Shown one piece after another: positions 14,098 to 22,117 of a stretch of 23,903 bases of DNA. Position 1 is the stretch's first letter, and every line of letters begins with the position of its first letter. Origin of the DNA: JAKFYM01 sp964612065 (GTDB lineage Bacteria; Bdellovibrionota; UBA1018; CAIPTA01); contig CAZTCD010000063.1 in the NCBI GenBank assembly GCA_964612065.1, positions 1-23,903 of the forward strand, in the 5' to 3' direction. A model generated the notes under the pieces. The model was given only the letters and a program-made list of their open reading frames with translations. It ran no database searches and was not told the DNA's origin. The position numbers and the translations under genes were made by a program.

Positions 14098-16344
14098 ATG
14101 CATCACCTGCCGCCCATGATCGTCGACCTAGCCATGATTCTGGCCGCGGCGGCCGTGAGCACTCTTATCTTCAGCAGGCTCAAGCAGCCAATCGTACTTG
14201 GTTATCTCATCGCGGGCTTCGCGGTCGGGCCCTACTTTCCGCTCTGGCCCACGGTTGTCGATACGGAAGGTGTAAAGCTCTGGGCCGAAATCGGCGTTAT
14301 CTTTCTCCTCTTTGGGCTGGGCCTGGAATTCAGCTTCAAGAAGCTCGCTAAAGTAGGAAAAAGCGCGTTTATCGCGGCCAGTTTCGAGATCATCACGATG
14401 AGCGCGGCTGGTTATCTGTTCGGCCGGGCGCTCGGCTGGACCACGATGGACAGCATCTTCCTTGGTGCCATCCTTTCCATGTCGTCAACCACGATCATCA
14501 TCCGAGCCTTTGATGAGGCAGGGTTGAAAGGGAGGGCCTTCGCGAGTCTGGTATTTGGGATCCTGATCGTGGAAGACCTGATGGCGATTTTGCTCATGGT
14601 GATCCTTTCCGCCATCAGCGTTCCGGGGTCGTTTTCCGCCTCTAACCTCGCGTTTCTGTCCGGCAGGCTGGTTTTCTTCCTCATGATTTGGTTTCTGGTG
14701 GGAATTTACGTGGTCCCGTCAGTATTGAAGAAGATCCGAAGCCATCTGAGCAATGAGATCATGCTCCTGGTGTCGATCGCCCTCTGTTTTTTGATGGTCG
14801 TACTCGCTACTAAGACAGACTTTTCGGCTGCGCTAGGCGCCTTCGTGATGGGATCGATCCTGGCCGAAACCGACGAAGGCGAGCGGATCGAGCATTTGCT
14901 GGCCTCGGTAAAGGATCTTTTCGCCGCCGTGTTCTTCGTATCGGTCGGAATGATGATTGACCCCGGAATTCTTCGCGAACACTTCGTCGTCGTTCTCTTG
15001 ATTACAGTCCTGACAGTCGTCGGAAAGCTTTTGGGCTCCGGCTTCGGTGCTGTCCTTTCAGGCAGAAGCTTGAGGCACTCTACTCAAGCCGGGATGAGCC
15101 TCGCCCAGATCGGGGAGTTCTCGTTCATCATCGCCACGCTCGGGGTGAGCCTGAAGGTGGTGAGCGACTTCCTTTATCCTATTGTGATCGCGGTTTCGGC
15201 GGTCACTACTTTTACCACTCCGTATATGATCCGGAGCTCCGACCGGATCTACACCTGGCTCGAAGCCCGCCTACCGCAAAAGATGCTTGATCGGATAAGC
15301 GCCTACGAGCGCGCCATGATGGCTCCGGGCAAAGAGAACGCACTAAAGCTAATCGGCCGAAATTATGGTCTGCTGATCGCGCTGAATATCGTCGTGGTTC
15401 TGGCCATCGGTCTGGGCAGCGCGAAGTTTGCTCTACCGGCAATCTTGGCTGCCTTTGGTGACTCGCCATGGGCCAGAGCATCGGCCTGCATAGCGACCCT
15501 TGTGGCATGCTCGCCCTTCCTTTTCGCGATTGTGCTGAAGGCCCCCAAAACGATCTCTGCGGAAGGCGCTCAAAGCATTCAGCGGCTTCGTGGGCTTCAG
15601 TTTGGAATTATCATTTTCCGCGCGATTTTAGGCTTGGTCCTGGTCGAAGTGATCATCAATCAATTTGCTAGGACTCGAACGCTGCCATTGCTGGTCTTGA
15701 TTGCCACCCCTATCCTCATTTACTTCTTTAGAAACTATATCGACCGCTTTTATTCTGCCGTCGAGAGCCGCTTTTTGCGCAACCTGAATGCGAAGGAAGC
15801 GAGTGAAGCCGAGGATCAGCAAAACATGCCGGCTCTCGCCCCGTGGGATGCCAGCCTGATGCAGGTCACGGTGTCGTCGGAATCCCAGATCGCGGGTCTT
15901 TCACTAGAAGAAAGTACATTCCGAACTAAAACAGGCGCGACCGTCGCGATGATTGATCGCGGCAGCAAAAGAATCTTTGCACCCAATCGATCGGTTAGGC
16001 TGCTACCAAATGATGAGCTCTTCTTAATCGGCACCGAGGAGCAGCTCATTGCAGCGCAAAGGCTGGTCGAATCACAAGATATTACTGGGGTATCCGGATA
16101 CGACGAGTCCTATAATCTTGAATCTGTACTGCTTGGCAACGGCTCCCCTTACGAGAACAAGTCCATACGCGAGGTCGGGCTAAGCGAGGAGTTCGGAGCT
16201 CTAATCGTCGGCATCGAGCGAGGAGCCACGAGGATCCTGAACCCTGAGAGCTCTGAAGTGATTCAACCAGGAGACGTGATCTGGGTTTTCGGGCACAGAA
16301 ATAAGCTGAAAGAGCTTAAGAAAGCGAAGGCTGCCGGGATTTAA
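14098..16344 (+). CDS. CPA2-type cation/proton antiporter (Kef-like) with C-terminal RCK_C-like domains
   Basis: ATG 14098 follows GGAGAG; a start 48 bases upstream lacks this. The 748-residue protein has about 12 membrane helices with the CPA2 signatures IFLLFGLGLEFSFKKL, GAILSMSSTTIII and VFGILIVEDLMAILLM, then about four further membrane segments (about residues 410-570), unusual for plain Kef proteins. The cytoplasmic C-terminus contains two TrkA_C/RCK_C-like domains (about residues 580-660 and 685-745). No Rossmann TrkA_N domain is visible, so it is not a standard KefB/KefC. It probably exchanges K+ or Na+ for H+, gated by a ligand at the RCK_C domains. The family resembles antiporters with the CPA2-plus-RCK_C layout. 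Confidence 0.85.
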   Translation: MHHLPPMIVDLAMILAAAAVSTLIFSRLKQPIVLGYLIAGFAVGPYFPLWPTVVDTEGVKLWAEIGVIFLLFGLGLEFSFKKLAKVGKSAFIAASFEIITMSAAGYLFGRALGWTTMDSIFLGAILSMSSTTIIIRAFDEAGLKGRAFASLVFGILIVEDLMAILLMVILSAISVPGSFSASNLAFLSGRLVFFLMIWFLVGIYVVPSVLKKIRSHLSNEIMLLVSIALCFLMVVLATKTDFSAALGAFVMGSILAETDEGERIEHLLASVKDLFAAVFFVSVGMMIDPGILREHFVVVLLITVLTVVGKLLGSGFGAVLSGRSLRHSTQAGMSLAQIGEFSFIIATLGVSLKVVSDFLYPIVIAVSAVTTFTTPYMIRSSDRIYTWLEARLPQKMLDRISAYERAMMAPGKENALKLIGRNYGLLIALNIVVVLAIGLGSAKFALPAILAAFGDSPWARASACIATLVACSPFLFAIVLKAPKTISAEGAQSIQRLRGLQFGIIIFRAILGLVLVEVIINQFARTRTLPLLVLIATPILIYFFRNYIDRFYSAVESRFLRNLNAKEASEAEDQQNMPALAPWDASLMQVTVSSESQIAGLSLEESTFRTKTGATVAMIDRGSKRIFAPNRSVRLLPNDELFLIGTEEQLIAAQRLVESQDITGVSGYDESYNLESVLLGNGSPYENKSIREVGLSEEFGALIVGIERGATRILNPESSEVIQPGDVIWVFGHRNKLKELKKAKAAGI

Positions 16345-16371
16345 CTCAGGCTGCCTCTGGGCATGTCCTGC

Positions 16372-16554
16372 TCACGCGGTTCTCAATACGAACGTGGGGC
16401 GTTTGCTCCCGCGAATCAGACCTCGAATAGTCGATCCCACTAACACTCTCCGCAGGAAGCACCGCTTCGGTGAAGTGACCGCGATCATGCACGCTTGGTT
16501 TCTCTCGGCATAGGCTTCGAGACTTTCGTCCGGGTTCGATTCTATGCGGAGTTT
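16372..16554 (-). pseudogene. Remnant of a third universal stress protein (C-terminal end)
   Basis: Reading the minus strand from 16554 to the TGA at 16372-16374 gives the C-terminal end of a USP domain (ESLEAYAERNQACMIAVTS, then LRRVLVGSTIRGLIRGSKRP and TFVL). It lines up with the end of the second USP (EQYAEAHRVCMSVVTL, LRRLLLGSTAKRLLRISKRP, VFVL). An in-frame stop lies at 16555-16557 and I find no N-terminal part, so this is the 3' fragment of a broken gene. It lies 27 bp after the convergent kef-like gene, next to a recombinase remnant. Its preserved stop and motif suggest fairly recent decay. Confidence 0.75.
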
Positions 16555-16603
16555 TTAATTCTGGTTTCGATTCTGCGTCTTTGAAACCCAACGCTGCCAC
16601 ATA

Positions 16604-16905
16604 CTAGGCTAACGTCGCGAAACGATAAGTAACGCCGGGAAATGTCGCGACTCCACCATCTCGTAGGCTAAGCACGCCACCGTCCGCAGTTAATCGGGCT
16701 GGTGGGGTACGGTAGCCGTTAAGGTAATGAATGTTTTGGGAAGTGGCCCCGGAAGAATTCTCCGGGGTCATTTTCGTTGGTGGGGTGGGCTGAACGGTGA
16801 TCCGCTCGTTGGCGGTCACGTAGTAGGCATGAAGCCCTTCGCTGGTATAGAACAGGTTCTCCAGCAAGCGCCGGATGAGCCGCCGCTTCGCCCCGGTGTT
16901 CCGCC
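16604..16905 (-). pseudogene. Remnant of a serine recombinase of the same family as 10536-11663
   Basis: The minus strand from about 16905 to the stop at 16604 encodes KRRLIRRLLENLFYTSEGLH followed by AYYVTANERITVQP, closely matching RKRLVRRLVDRLVYTSDGLH and AYYNRTAKIQLPV of the larger copy. After that, TPENSSGATSQNIHYL and GVTYRF resemble TSENPSEVSPSNIYWL and DTIRF. Only the middle of the protein remains: the coiled coil upstream and the DNA-binding C-terminus are gone. The remnant runs straight into a cusA fragment on the opposite strand at about 16902-16905, so the boundary is a fusion junction. Confidence 0.8.
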
Positions 16906-17720
16906 AGGATGAACGTGCGATTGCGCGCGTGCTCCTTACGACGCCAACGGGGGCCCAGATCCCGCTGGCCGAAGTGGCTCACGTTCATTTCCGCGATGGT
17001 CCCTCGATGATTCGCGACGAGAATGCCCAGCTCGTGGGCTACGTGTACATTGATCCCGGGAAAATCGACGTGGGTACCTACGTGGAGCACGCGAAGAGAA
17101 TTGTCAGCGAGAAGGTCTCTGTGCCCACGGGATATCTCGTGGCGTGGAGCGGCCAGTTCGAGAACATGGAGCGAGTGAAAGAGCGCCTCAAGGTCGTGAT
17201 TCCGATCACCATCGTGCTGATCATCTTTCTGCTCTACTTCAATACGCGTTCCTGGGTGAAAGCCTTGATTGTGTTGCTCGCAGTCCCGTTCTCCCTCATC
17301 GGCGCCGTTTGGCTTCTCGTATTCCTCGGCTACAACCTTTCGATCACGGCATGGGTAGGGATGATCGCTCTTCTCGGGCTGGACGCCGAGACCGGAGTGT
17401 TCATGCTGATGTACCTCGATCTCGCATTCGACGAGCGGGTAAAGAAGGGAGAGATGCGGAGTCTCGCCGATCTGGAAGCGGCCGTCGTCGAGGGGGCCGC
17501 GCACCGAATCCGGCCCAAGCTCATGACTGTTGCGGCGCTCTTCATGGAGCTTGTGCCCATCATGTGGTCGCTCGGAGCGGGGGCTGACGTGATGAAGCGG
17601 ATCGCTCCGCCAATGATCGGCGGCTTGGTCACTTCATTCTTGATGGAGTTGCTGATTTACCCAGTGGTGTATTTCCTTTGGAAGGCCAAGGCTAATTTTT
17701 CGTCTTCGACTAGAAGCTAG
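16902..17720 (+). pseudogene. 3' fragment of a CusA-type heavy-metal RND efflux pump gene
   Basis: From about 16902 the frame encodes the last quarter of a CusA-like pump (normally about 1030 residues): RQDERAIARVLLTTPTGAQ, then a periplasmic stretch with GPSMIRDENAQLVGYVYID, then about five membrane helices including IIFLLYFNTRSWVKALIV, GMIALLGLDAETGVFMLMYL and GAGADVMKRIAPPMIGGL, ending TTRS-like at 17720. The first part of the gene is absent, replaced by the recombinase remnant. An ATG at 16875 is in frame but lies in recombinase-derived DNA, so a protein from it would be an artefact of the fusion. Such pumps export Cu+/Ag+ or Zn2+/Cd2+. The remaining frame has no stop, suggesting recent breakage. 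Confidence 0.85.
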
Positions 17721-17782
17721 TTAACTAATCCAGTTCGAGTTTGAAGCTTTCTGCGTGAAATCAAGGGGTAGCGCCGCGATCC

Positions 17783-17811
17783 TTGACGGTCGATGTCTTG
17801 GGCGTTAGAAT
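17783..17811 (+). promoter_or_regulatory. Sigma-70-type promoter before the ArsR remnant
   Basis: TTGACG (17783-17788) and TAGAAT (17806-17811) are separated by 17 bp, an almost ideal -35/-10 pair. Transcription would start about 17818-17820, leaving a leader of roughly 16-18 nt before ATG 17836. It lies in the AT-richer gap after the cusA fragment and was probably the promoter of a metal-responsive operon. Confidence 0.7.
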
Positions 17812-17835
17812 ATAAAAATATGAACTAATAGACTA

Positions 17836-17994
17836 ATGAACATGAAGAAGAAGTCGATAGAGTTGGAAATCTACGAACGGCAAGCCGAGATTTGCGGTGC
17901 GCTTGCGAATCCGGTGAGGCTCATGATTCTCGACCGGCCTGCGGAGGCAGAAGAAACCGCCACATCTTTGCAAGCGGCATTGGAGATTCCCAGG
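17836..17994 (+). pseudogene. N-terminal remnant of an ArsR-family metalloregulator
   Basis: ATG 17836 opens a frame whose first 53 residues match the start of ArsR/SmtB regulators: YERQAEICGALANPVRLMIL gives the conserved LxNPxRLxIL helix, followed by TATSLQAALEIP at the start of the winged helix. At about 17990 the similarity ends abruptly, before the DNA-recognition helix; the frame then runs on into foreign sequence to 18108. No Shine-Dalgarno is seen, but the leader is very short. It has a good promoter and sits beside a cusA fragment, so it was probably the regulator of a metal efflux operon. Without the recognition helix it cannot bind DNA normally. Confidence 0.7.
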
Positions 17995-18237
17995 AATGCC
18001 TCTACGGCCGCAATGCGGCTTCGAGGATCCACCGGGCCCTGCTTGCTCCGCGTGCTCTTGAGCCGCCCCTCGGTCTTCTGGGTCTTCCAACCCAGCACGG
18101 TGCTGTAGGCCAGGCCTTGCTCTTCGCAATAGTCTTTGATTGCAAGCCCCGAGGCCTCGCAATCTTTCAGGATCTGTTCGCGTTCTTCCGGGCTAAAGCA
18201 CCCTCGCCATTGATTCTCCCTTTCGTGCAGGGAGGCA
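17988..18237 (-). pseudogene. Remnant of a transposase-like HTH protein (IS66 OrfA-like)
   Basis: Read on the minus strand, this stretch encodes SPEEREQILKDCEASGLAIK, then DYCEEQGLAYSTVLGWK and a basic tail (TEGRLKSTRSKQG, then SRIAAVEAFL). The pattern 'residues...S/T-GLxxxxYCxxxGxxxSTxxxWxx' is that of the small HTH protein TnpA encoded by IS66-type elements. No ATG and no other IS genes are visible, and the right part joins directly to the ArsR remnant at about 17990. Hence it is a fragment of an insertion that cut that gene. No terminal repeats could be identified. Assignment to IS66 is moderate; another HTH transposase family is possible. Confidence 0.55.
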
Positions 18238-18290
18238 GCGAGCCTGGTGCTAGGCGCAGAAATAGAAAAGACTTTTGTTACACACTACAT

Positions 18291-19475
18291 TCATGGATAC
18301 GGTGGGGCCGCGGAATTGCGGCCCGGCTCTCCTTTCCTGATATTACGAGGCGGAAGCCTGCTTTGTGACGCCGCCTCCGCCTTTTTTTCCGCGCCTTTCA
18401 GCGTGAAGAAAAAGCAGGAGCCTTCGCCCACCCGCGATTCCACGCCGATCCTGCCTCCGTGGCGCTCCACGATCTTTTTTACCTGCGCCAGGCCGATGCC
18501 CGAGCCCGCGTATTGGCTCTTCCCGTGCAGGCGCTGGAAAAGCTCGAAGATCCTTGAGTAATAGGCGTTCTCGATGCCGATCCCGTTATCGGACACCCTG
18601 AATTCCTGGAAGCCGGCTCCGGCTTCGGCGGCCACTACCCTCACCACCGGCGCGGCTTCTTTCCGCCGGAACTTCAGCCCGTTGGTTATCAGATTCTGGA
18701 ATACCTGGCGGATCTGCGCTTCGTTGCCCTGCACGCGGGGCAGCTCGGAGCGGGTCACCGTGGCGCCGGCTTCCGCGATCAGCGCGCTCAGGTCCTTCGT
18801 CACGTCGTCGAATACTTTGCTCGTGTCCACCGAGTCGAAGGCCCGGGCTTTTCGGCTGATCCGAGCCAGCTCGAGAAGGCTGTCGGTGAGATCGCGCATT
18901 CTCTGGCAGGCGCTTACGATGCGCTCTAGCTTCTGGCGGGCGTCGGGGTCGGAGCCGGCGTGCTGCGAGAGCAGCGAGCTCGCGAAGGTGGAAATGGTGC
19001 GCAGGGGAGCCTGGAGGTCGTGCGAGGCTACGGCGGCGAAATGCTGGAGCTCCTCGTTGGAGCGCTCGAGCTCGCTTTCGGTATTGAGGATGGCCGTGAT
19101 GTCGCGGATCACGAAGGCGAATAATTTCTTCTCGCCGAGAAAGCACTCCGTGATGTTCACGCTGATCGGGAAGGTGCCACCGGTTTTGTTTACTCCCGTG
19201 ATCCGGCGGCCGGTGCGCAGCTCCTCGGATTGATCGGAATTCATGCTGGCTGCGAGCAGGCCCGCGATCTGGTTCCAGTCGGCCGGCCGCAAGAGGAGTC
19301 CCAGGCTGCCGCCTTCGGCTTCGGAAGGCGCGTAGCCGAACATGCGCACGGCGAGATTGCAGGAAATCACGAGGCCCGTTTCATCCGTGAGCACGAGGGC
19401 GTCGGGTAACGTTTCGATCACTTGATCGAGAAAATGGCTCCGGTGAAGGGAGTCTTTCAGAAGCGACACTGACAT
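18291..19475 (-). CDS. Soluble PAS-domain sensor histidine kinase
   Basis: I choose ATG 19475, with AGGAG directly before it; a GTG six bases further in (19469) has better spacing and may be the true start. The 394-residue product has no membrane segment. A PAS domain spans about residues 11-130 (FLDQVIETLPDALVLTDETG; FAFVIRDITAI). The H-box SHDLQAPLRTI has His152; the N-box is near NLITNGLKF (Asn265), the G1 box DNGIGIE at about 296-302 and the G2 box GSGIGLA at about 324-330. The SHDLQAPLR form is typical of phytochrome-like kinases. No response regulator gene is adjacent, so it is an orphan kinase. It is in the same direction as the nitrite-reduction genes, 105 bp after nnrS. A GC hairpin (18305-18324) lies in its last codons. 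Confidence 0.85.
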   Translation of the reverse strand: MSVSLLKDSLHRSHFLDQVIETLPDALVLTDETGLVISCNLAVRMFGYAPSEAEGGSLGLLLRPADWNQIAGLLAASMNSDQSEELRTGRRITGVNKTGGTFPISVNITECFLGEKKLFAFVIRDITAILNTESELERSNEELQHFAAVASHDLQAPLRTISTFASSLLSQHAGSDPDARQKLERIVSACQRMRDLTDSLLELARISRKARAFDSVDTSKVFDDVTKDLSALIAEAGATVTRSELPRVQGNEAQIRQVFQNLITNGLKFRRKEAAPVVRVVAAEAGAGFQEFRVSDNGIGIENAYYSRIFELFQRLHGKSQYAGSGIGLAQVKKIVERHGGRIGVESRVGEGSCFFFTLKGAEKKAEAASQSRLPPRNIRKGEPGRNSAAPPYP

Positions 19476-19580
19476 CTCCTGGCGTAAGTGCAAAGACCGC
19501 GCCGCCCGGAAAGGCGCGGATCCGCGCCCCATCGCGTCTTCGGCCGGCCCGGGAGACAAAATGGCGGAGGCGGCAGGACA

Positions 19581-20738
19581 TTAAGGCCCACGGGCCGCGC
19601 GGGGAAAACCGAGCGGGGTGAAACGAAGGAAATACCAGGCCCATACCACCAGCGCGGCGATCCAGGTGCCGGCGGCGTAGGCGTAATGGCTGAACAGGTG
19701 CTGGGGCGGCAGCATCGGGGCTGATACCCGGGTGAGGGAGGCGAGCAGCACCAGCGCGCCCAGGAGATAAAGGGCCGGGCGCTTTTCCCAGTAGAGATAC
19801 TCCTGACCCGAATGCGCCAGCACCACCCGCACCGAAACGAAGATCGTAAGCAGCCCCATGCCCGAGATGAAAACGAGGTGCCAGAAGTGCACGGCGAAGC
19901 CATGATCGTAAGCGAGCGAAAGCGGGGAGAAGGCTACCGCGAGCCCCGAGACCCATACGCCGACCGCGAGGGCGCTGCGGGTCTTGGGCGGGCGGCCGAG
20001 GCGCATGCGCAGAAGGGCCCCGCCCGCGAGCGAGCCCGTATACGCGAAGCCGGCCAACCTCACCTCGCCGAGCCCTTCGAGCACCACGCCGCCGAGGAGA
20101 AGCGCGAGCAGCGGAACCGTGGCCGGATCGAAGCGAAAGGGTTTCTTCGGGCCGCCGGGAGAAGGCGGGGGAGTCCAGCCCAGCAGCGCGGGCAGAAGCT
20201 TGATGCCCACCCCGAGCACGAGGCAGAGCATGAAGCCTTTCAGGAAGAAGGTGCGGGCTACCGCCACGAGCGGGCCGGGCAGCTCCGTATGCGGCGCCAG
20301 CATCAGCACGAAAAGGGATAAGATCGCCAGCACCAGCCCCGCCATCAGGAATACGAAGGAAGGCGGCGGGTTCACTTTCCGGAGCAGGAAGCGCCGGCGG
20401 CCGAAGTGGGCCGTGCGCAGGAGCCCGAGCAGCATGGCGGCGTAGAACAGCGTGGGATCCGAGAGCAGGCCGAGCACCGGGGTGAGGGCCATCACGCATA
20501 CGAGGAAGGTGAGCTCGCCGCGGCCCGGGTCGGGAGCCTGCAGGAAGCGGGGCACGGCGGTCCAGAGAAAGCCGAGCGCGTAGCTGAAGAGGAAGCCGCC
20601 GATCATGAGGTTGGCGTGGCTCACCACGGGATAGATCTCGATCCACTGGAGGCGAAAGGCGATCCAGAGAAAGGCTCCGAGCATTCCGTTGAGGCAGCCG
20701 ATCGGGAAGAGGTAGCGGTAGGCGTTTTCCGTGCTCAA
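19581..20738 (-). CDS. nnrS: NnrS family heme/copper membrane protein
   Basis: The gene starts at a TTG that overlaps the TGA of the SCO1-like gene (TTGA), so it is translationally coupled. The 385-residue product is a polytopic membrane protein (about 12 segments) with the NnrS pattern: an N-terminal YRYLFPIGCLNGMLGAFLW, HANLMIGGFLFSYALGFLWT, LGVGIKLLPALLGW, HFWHLVFISGMGLL and a final HLFSHYAYAAGTW. Several His residues in the membrane are candidate heme ligands. NnrS proteins occur with nitrite and NO reductases and protect against nitric oxide or metal-NO stress. Its place at the end of the nirK operon fits that role. The C-terminus (FPRAARGP) looks intact. Confidence 0.85.
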   Translation of the reverse strand: MSTENAYRYLFPIGCLNGMLGAFLWIAFRLQWIEIYPVVSHANLMIGGFLFSYALGFLWTAVPRFLQAPDPGRGELTFLVCVMALTPVLGLLSDPTLFYAAMLLGLLRTAHFGRRRFLLRKVNPPPSFVFLMAGLVLAILSLFVLMLAPHTELPGPLVAVARTFFLKGFMLCLVLGVGIKLLPALLGWTPPPSPGGPKKPFRFDPATVPLLALLLGGVVLEGLGEVRLAGFAYTGSLAGGALLRMRLGRPPKTRSALAVGVWVSGLAVAFSPLSLAYDHGFAVHFWHLVFISGMGLLTIFVSVRVVLAHSGQEYLYWEKRPALYLLGALVLLASLTRVSAPMLPPQHLFSHYAYAAGTWIAALVVWAWYFLRFTPLGFPRAARGP

Positions 20739-21301
20739 GGCAGCTCCCGTGCCACCTTCGCGAGCGGGGCGTGGTCGGCGGAGATGCCGTTCACCGAGGC
20801 GCGCTTCACGCCTTCCTTATCCAGGAGCGCAACCACGTTGGAGTGGGAATACTCGCCGTTCTTTTCCTGCTTGTAGGAGATGTCGAGGAGAGCGGCCAGC
20901 TCGCGCACGGAGCCCGAGGTCTTGCCGGCAATCACGGTCCACTTTTTTGCGTCGAGCTCTTTTTCTTCCATGAACTTACGGAGCACGGCGGGCGTGTCGT
21001 TTTTGTGGTCGAAGGAAACCATCACGAAGCGCAGGTCGGGCTTGTCGGCGAGCGTCTTCTCGATGTCTTTCAGCTTCTTCACGATGAGCGGGCAGGTATA
21101 TTGGCAGCGCGTATAAACCATGGTGATCACCACCGGCTTGCCGCGAAGCTCCTCGAGCTTCATTGTCTTGCCGCTGGGATCCACCCACTGGGATTTGGTC
21201 TGGTAGAGCGAATCCTTGGCCGGCGCGGCCGCCGTGGCCGGCGCGCAGAAAAGCAGCGGCAGCAGAAGGCTCAGCGAGCGCAGCGAAAACCGAGATTCCA
21301 T
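20735..21301 (-). CDS. SCO1/SenC-type copper chaperone, exported
   Basis: ATG 21301 gives a 188-residue protein with a signal peptide (MESRFSLRSLSLLLPLLFCA, cleaved near residue 26). The thioredoxin-like fold carries the copper-binding CxxxC motif TRCQYTC (Cys66, Cys70) and the third ligand in YSHSNV (His153). SCO proteins insert or reduce copper sites, classically Cu-A of cytochrome oxidase; beside nirK this one probably serves assembly of the copper nitrite reductase or its redox state. GGGAAG lies upstream. The start overlaps the end of the upstream NirV-like gene by 31 bp, and the stop overlaps the nnrS TTG start, an extremely compact arrangement. Confidence 0.9.
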   Translation of the reverse strand: MESRFSLRSLSLLLPLLFCAPATAAAPAKDSLYQTKSQWVDPSGKTMKLEELRGKPVVITMVYTRCQYTCPLIVKKLKDIEKTLADKPDLRFVMVSFDHKNDTPAVLRKFMEEKELDAKKWTVIAGKTSGSVRELAALLDISYKQEKNGEYSHSNVVALLDKEGVKRASVNGISADHAPLAKVARELP

Positions 21302-22104
21302 ACACTTCCCTTTCCTTTGAGGCTCGAGCGGAACGCGAACCGCATGAACGCGGCGTAGTTTTCCTTGTTGCCTCCGAACAGATTGCCCGAGCCGCAGAAT
21401 AAATCGCGGTTCAGGGAGGAGTCTTCGCGGCTCTCGCCGGTGATGAAGGTGGAGTTGAAATCCTCCACCCATTCCCAGATCAGGCCGTGCATATCGTAAA
21501 GGCCGTAAACGTTTTTGTAAGTGGAGCGTACCTTGGGCAGCTCGCCTTTTTTGGGCTTTCCATACCATTCGAGTATGCGGGAGAGAAAGGCGGGATCGCG
21601 GTTGGCGTCCGCGGTGGTTTCGCTGGCCGCGGCCATATATTCCCATTCGTTCACGGTGGGGAGCCGGAGGCCGAGATGCTCGCAATAAGCGAGCGCGGCG
21701 AACCAGGAAACGAACGTGACTGGCGCGCCCGGGCTGATGCCTTTTTTAAGGCGGAGATCGCCGGAGAACTGGGAAAGGTAGCTCTCATCGGCGAAGAGGG
21801 GGGAAACGCGGCTCTTCCTCCATTCGGGGCGATTCCGAAGGAAGACGAGAAATTCAGCGTTGGTTACGGCGGTGGGCTGGGACTCCAGTGCGGGCACCGG
21901 AATGGGCACCGGCTTCTCCGCTTCTTTTCCCTTCTCCGCTTGCGCGATCCAGAAGGGCTCGAGGGCGCCGCCCGGCACCTTCACCATGGCGGGCGGGCGG
22001 GCCATCGCGGCCGAGCAGGGGATCAGGCAAAGCATGGCCAGGGCGGCGAGCCGCGCGCTCGAAGAGCTGCGTGAACACTTTCCTGGCCAGGCTTGAATTG
22101 CCAC
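21271..22104 (-). CDS. nirV: NirV-like protein of the formylglycine-generating enzyme (SUMF1) family
   Basis: The gene uses GTG 22104, eight bases after AGGAG; an ATG seven bases upstream is out of frame and would give a wrong protein. The 277-residue product has a signal peptide (LAALAMLCLIPCSAA, about residues 18-35) and a SUMF1/FGE-type fold recognisable from TFVSWFAALAYCEHLGLRLP, TVNEWEYMAAASE, MHGLIWEWVEDF and a final VWNLGFRCAR. The catalytic Cys pair of true formylglycine enzymes is not obvious, so enzyme activity is doubtful. NirV genes lie beside nirK in many denitrifiers; the role is unknown but may concern nitrite reductase maturation. It starts 13 bp after nirK and overlaps sco1. 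Confidence 0.85.
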   Translation of the reverse strand: MAIQAWPGKCSRSSSSARLAALAMLCLIPCSAAMARPPAMVKVPGGALEPFWIAQAEKGKEAEKPVPIPVPALESQPTAVTNAEFLVFLRNRPEWRKSRVSPLFADESYLSQFSGDLRLKKGISPGAPVTFVSWFAALAYCEHLGLRLPTVNEWEYMAAASETTADANRDPAFLSRILEWYGKPKKGELPKVRSTYKNVYGLYDMHGLIWEWVEDFNSTFITGESREDSSLNRDLFCGSGNLFGGNKENYAAFMRFAFRSSLKGKGSVWNLGFRCAR

Positions 22105-22117
22105 GATCCATTCTCCT

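Noticed and set aside
16719..17504. 261-codon minus-strand frame spanning the recombinase remnant and cusA
   Set aside because: Mostly antisense of CusA, and out of frame with the recombinase homology; a chance frame across the junction.
19381..20646. 421-codon minus-strand frame overlapping nnrS and the kinase
   Set aside because: Arg/Pro/Ala-rich out-of-frame translation of high-GC DNA; NnrS in the other frame has clear family motifs.
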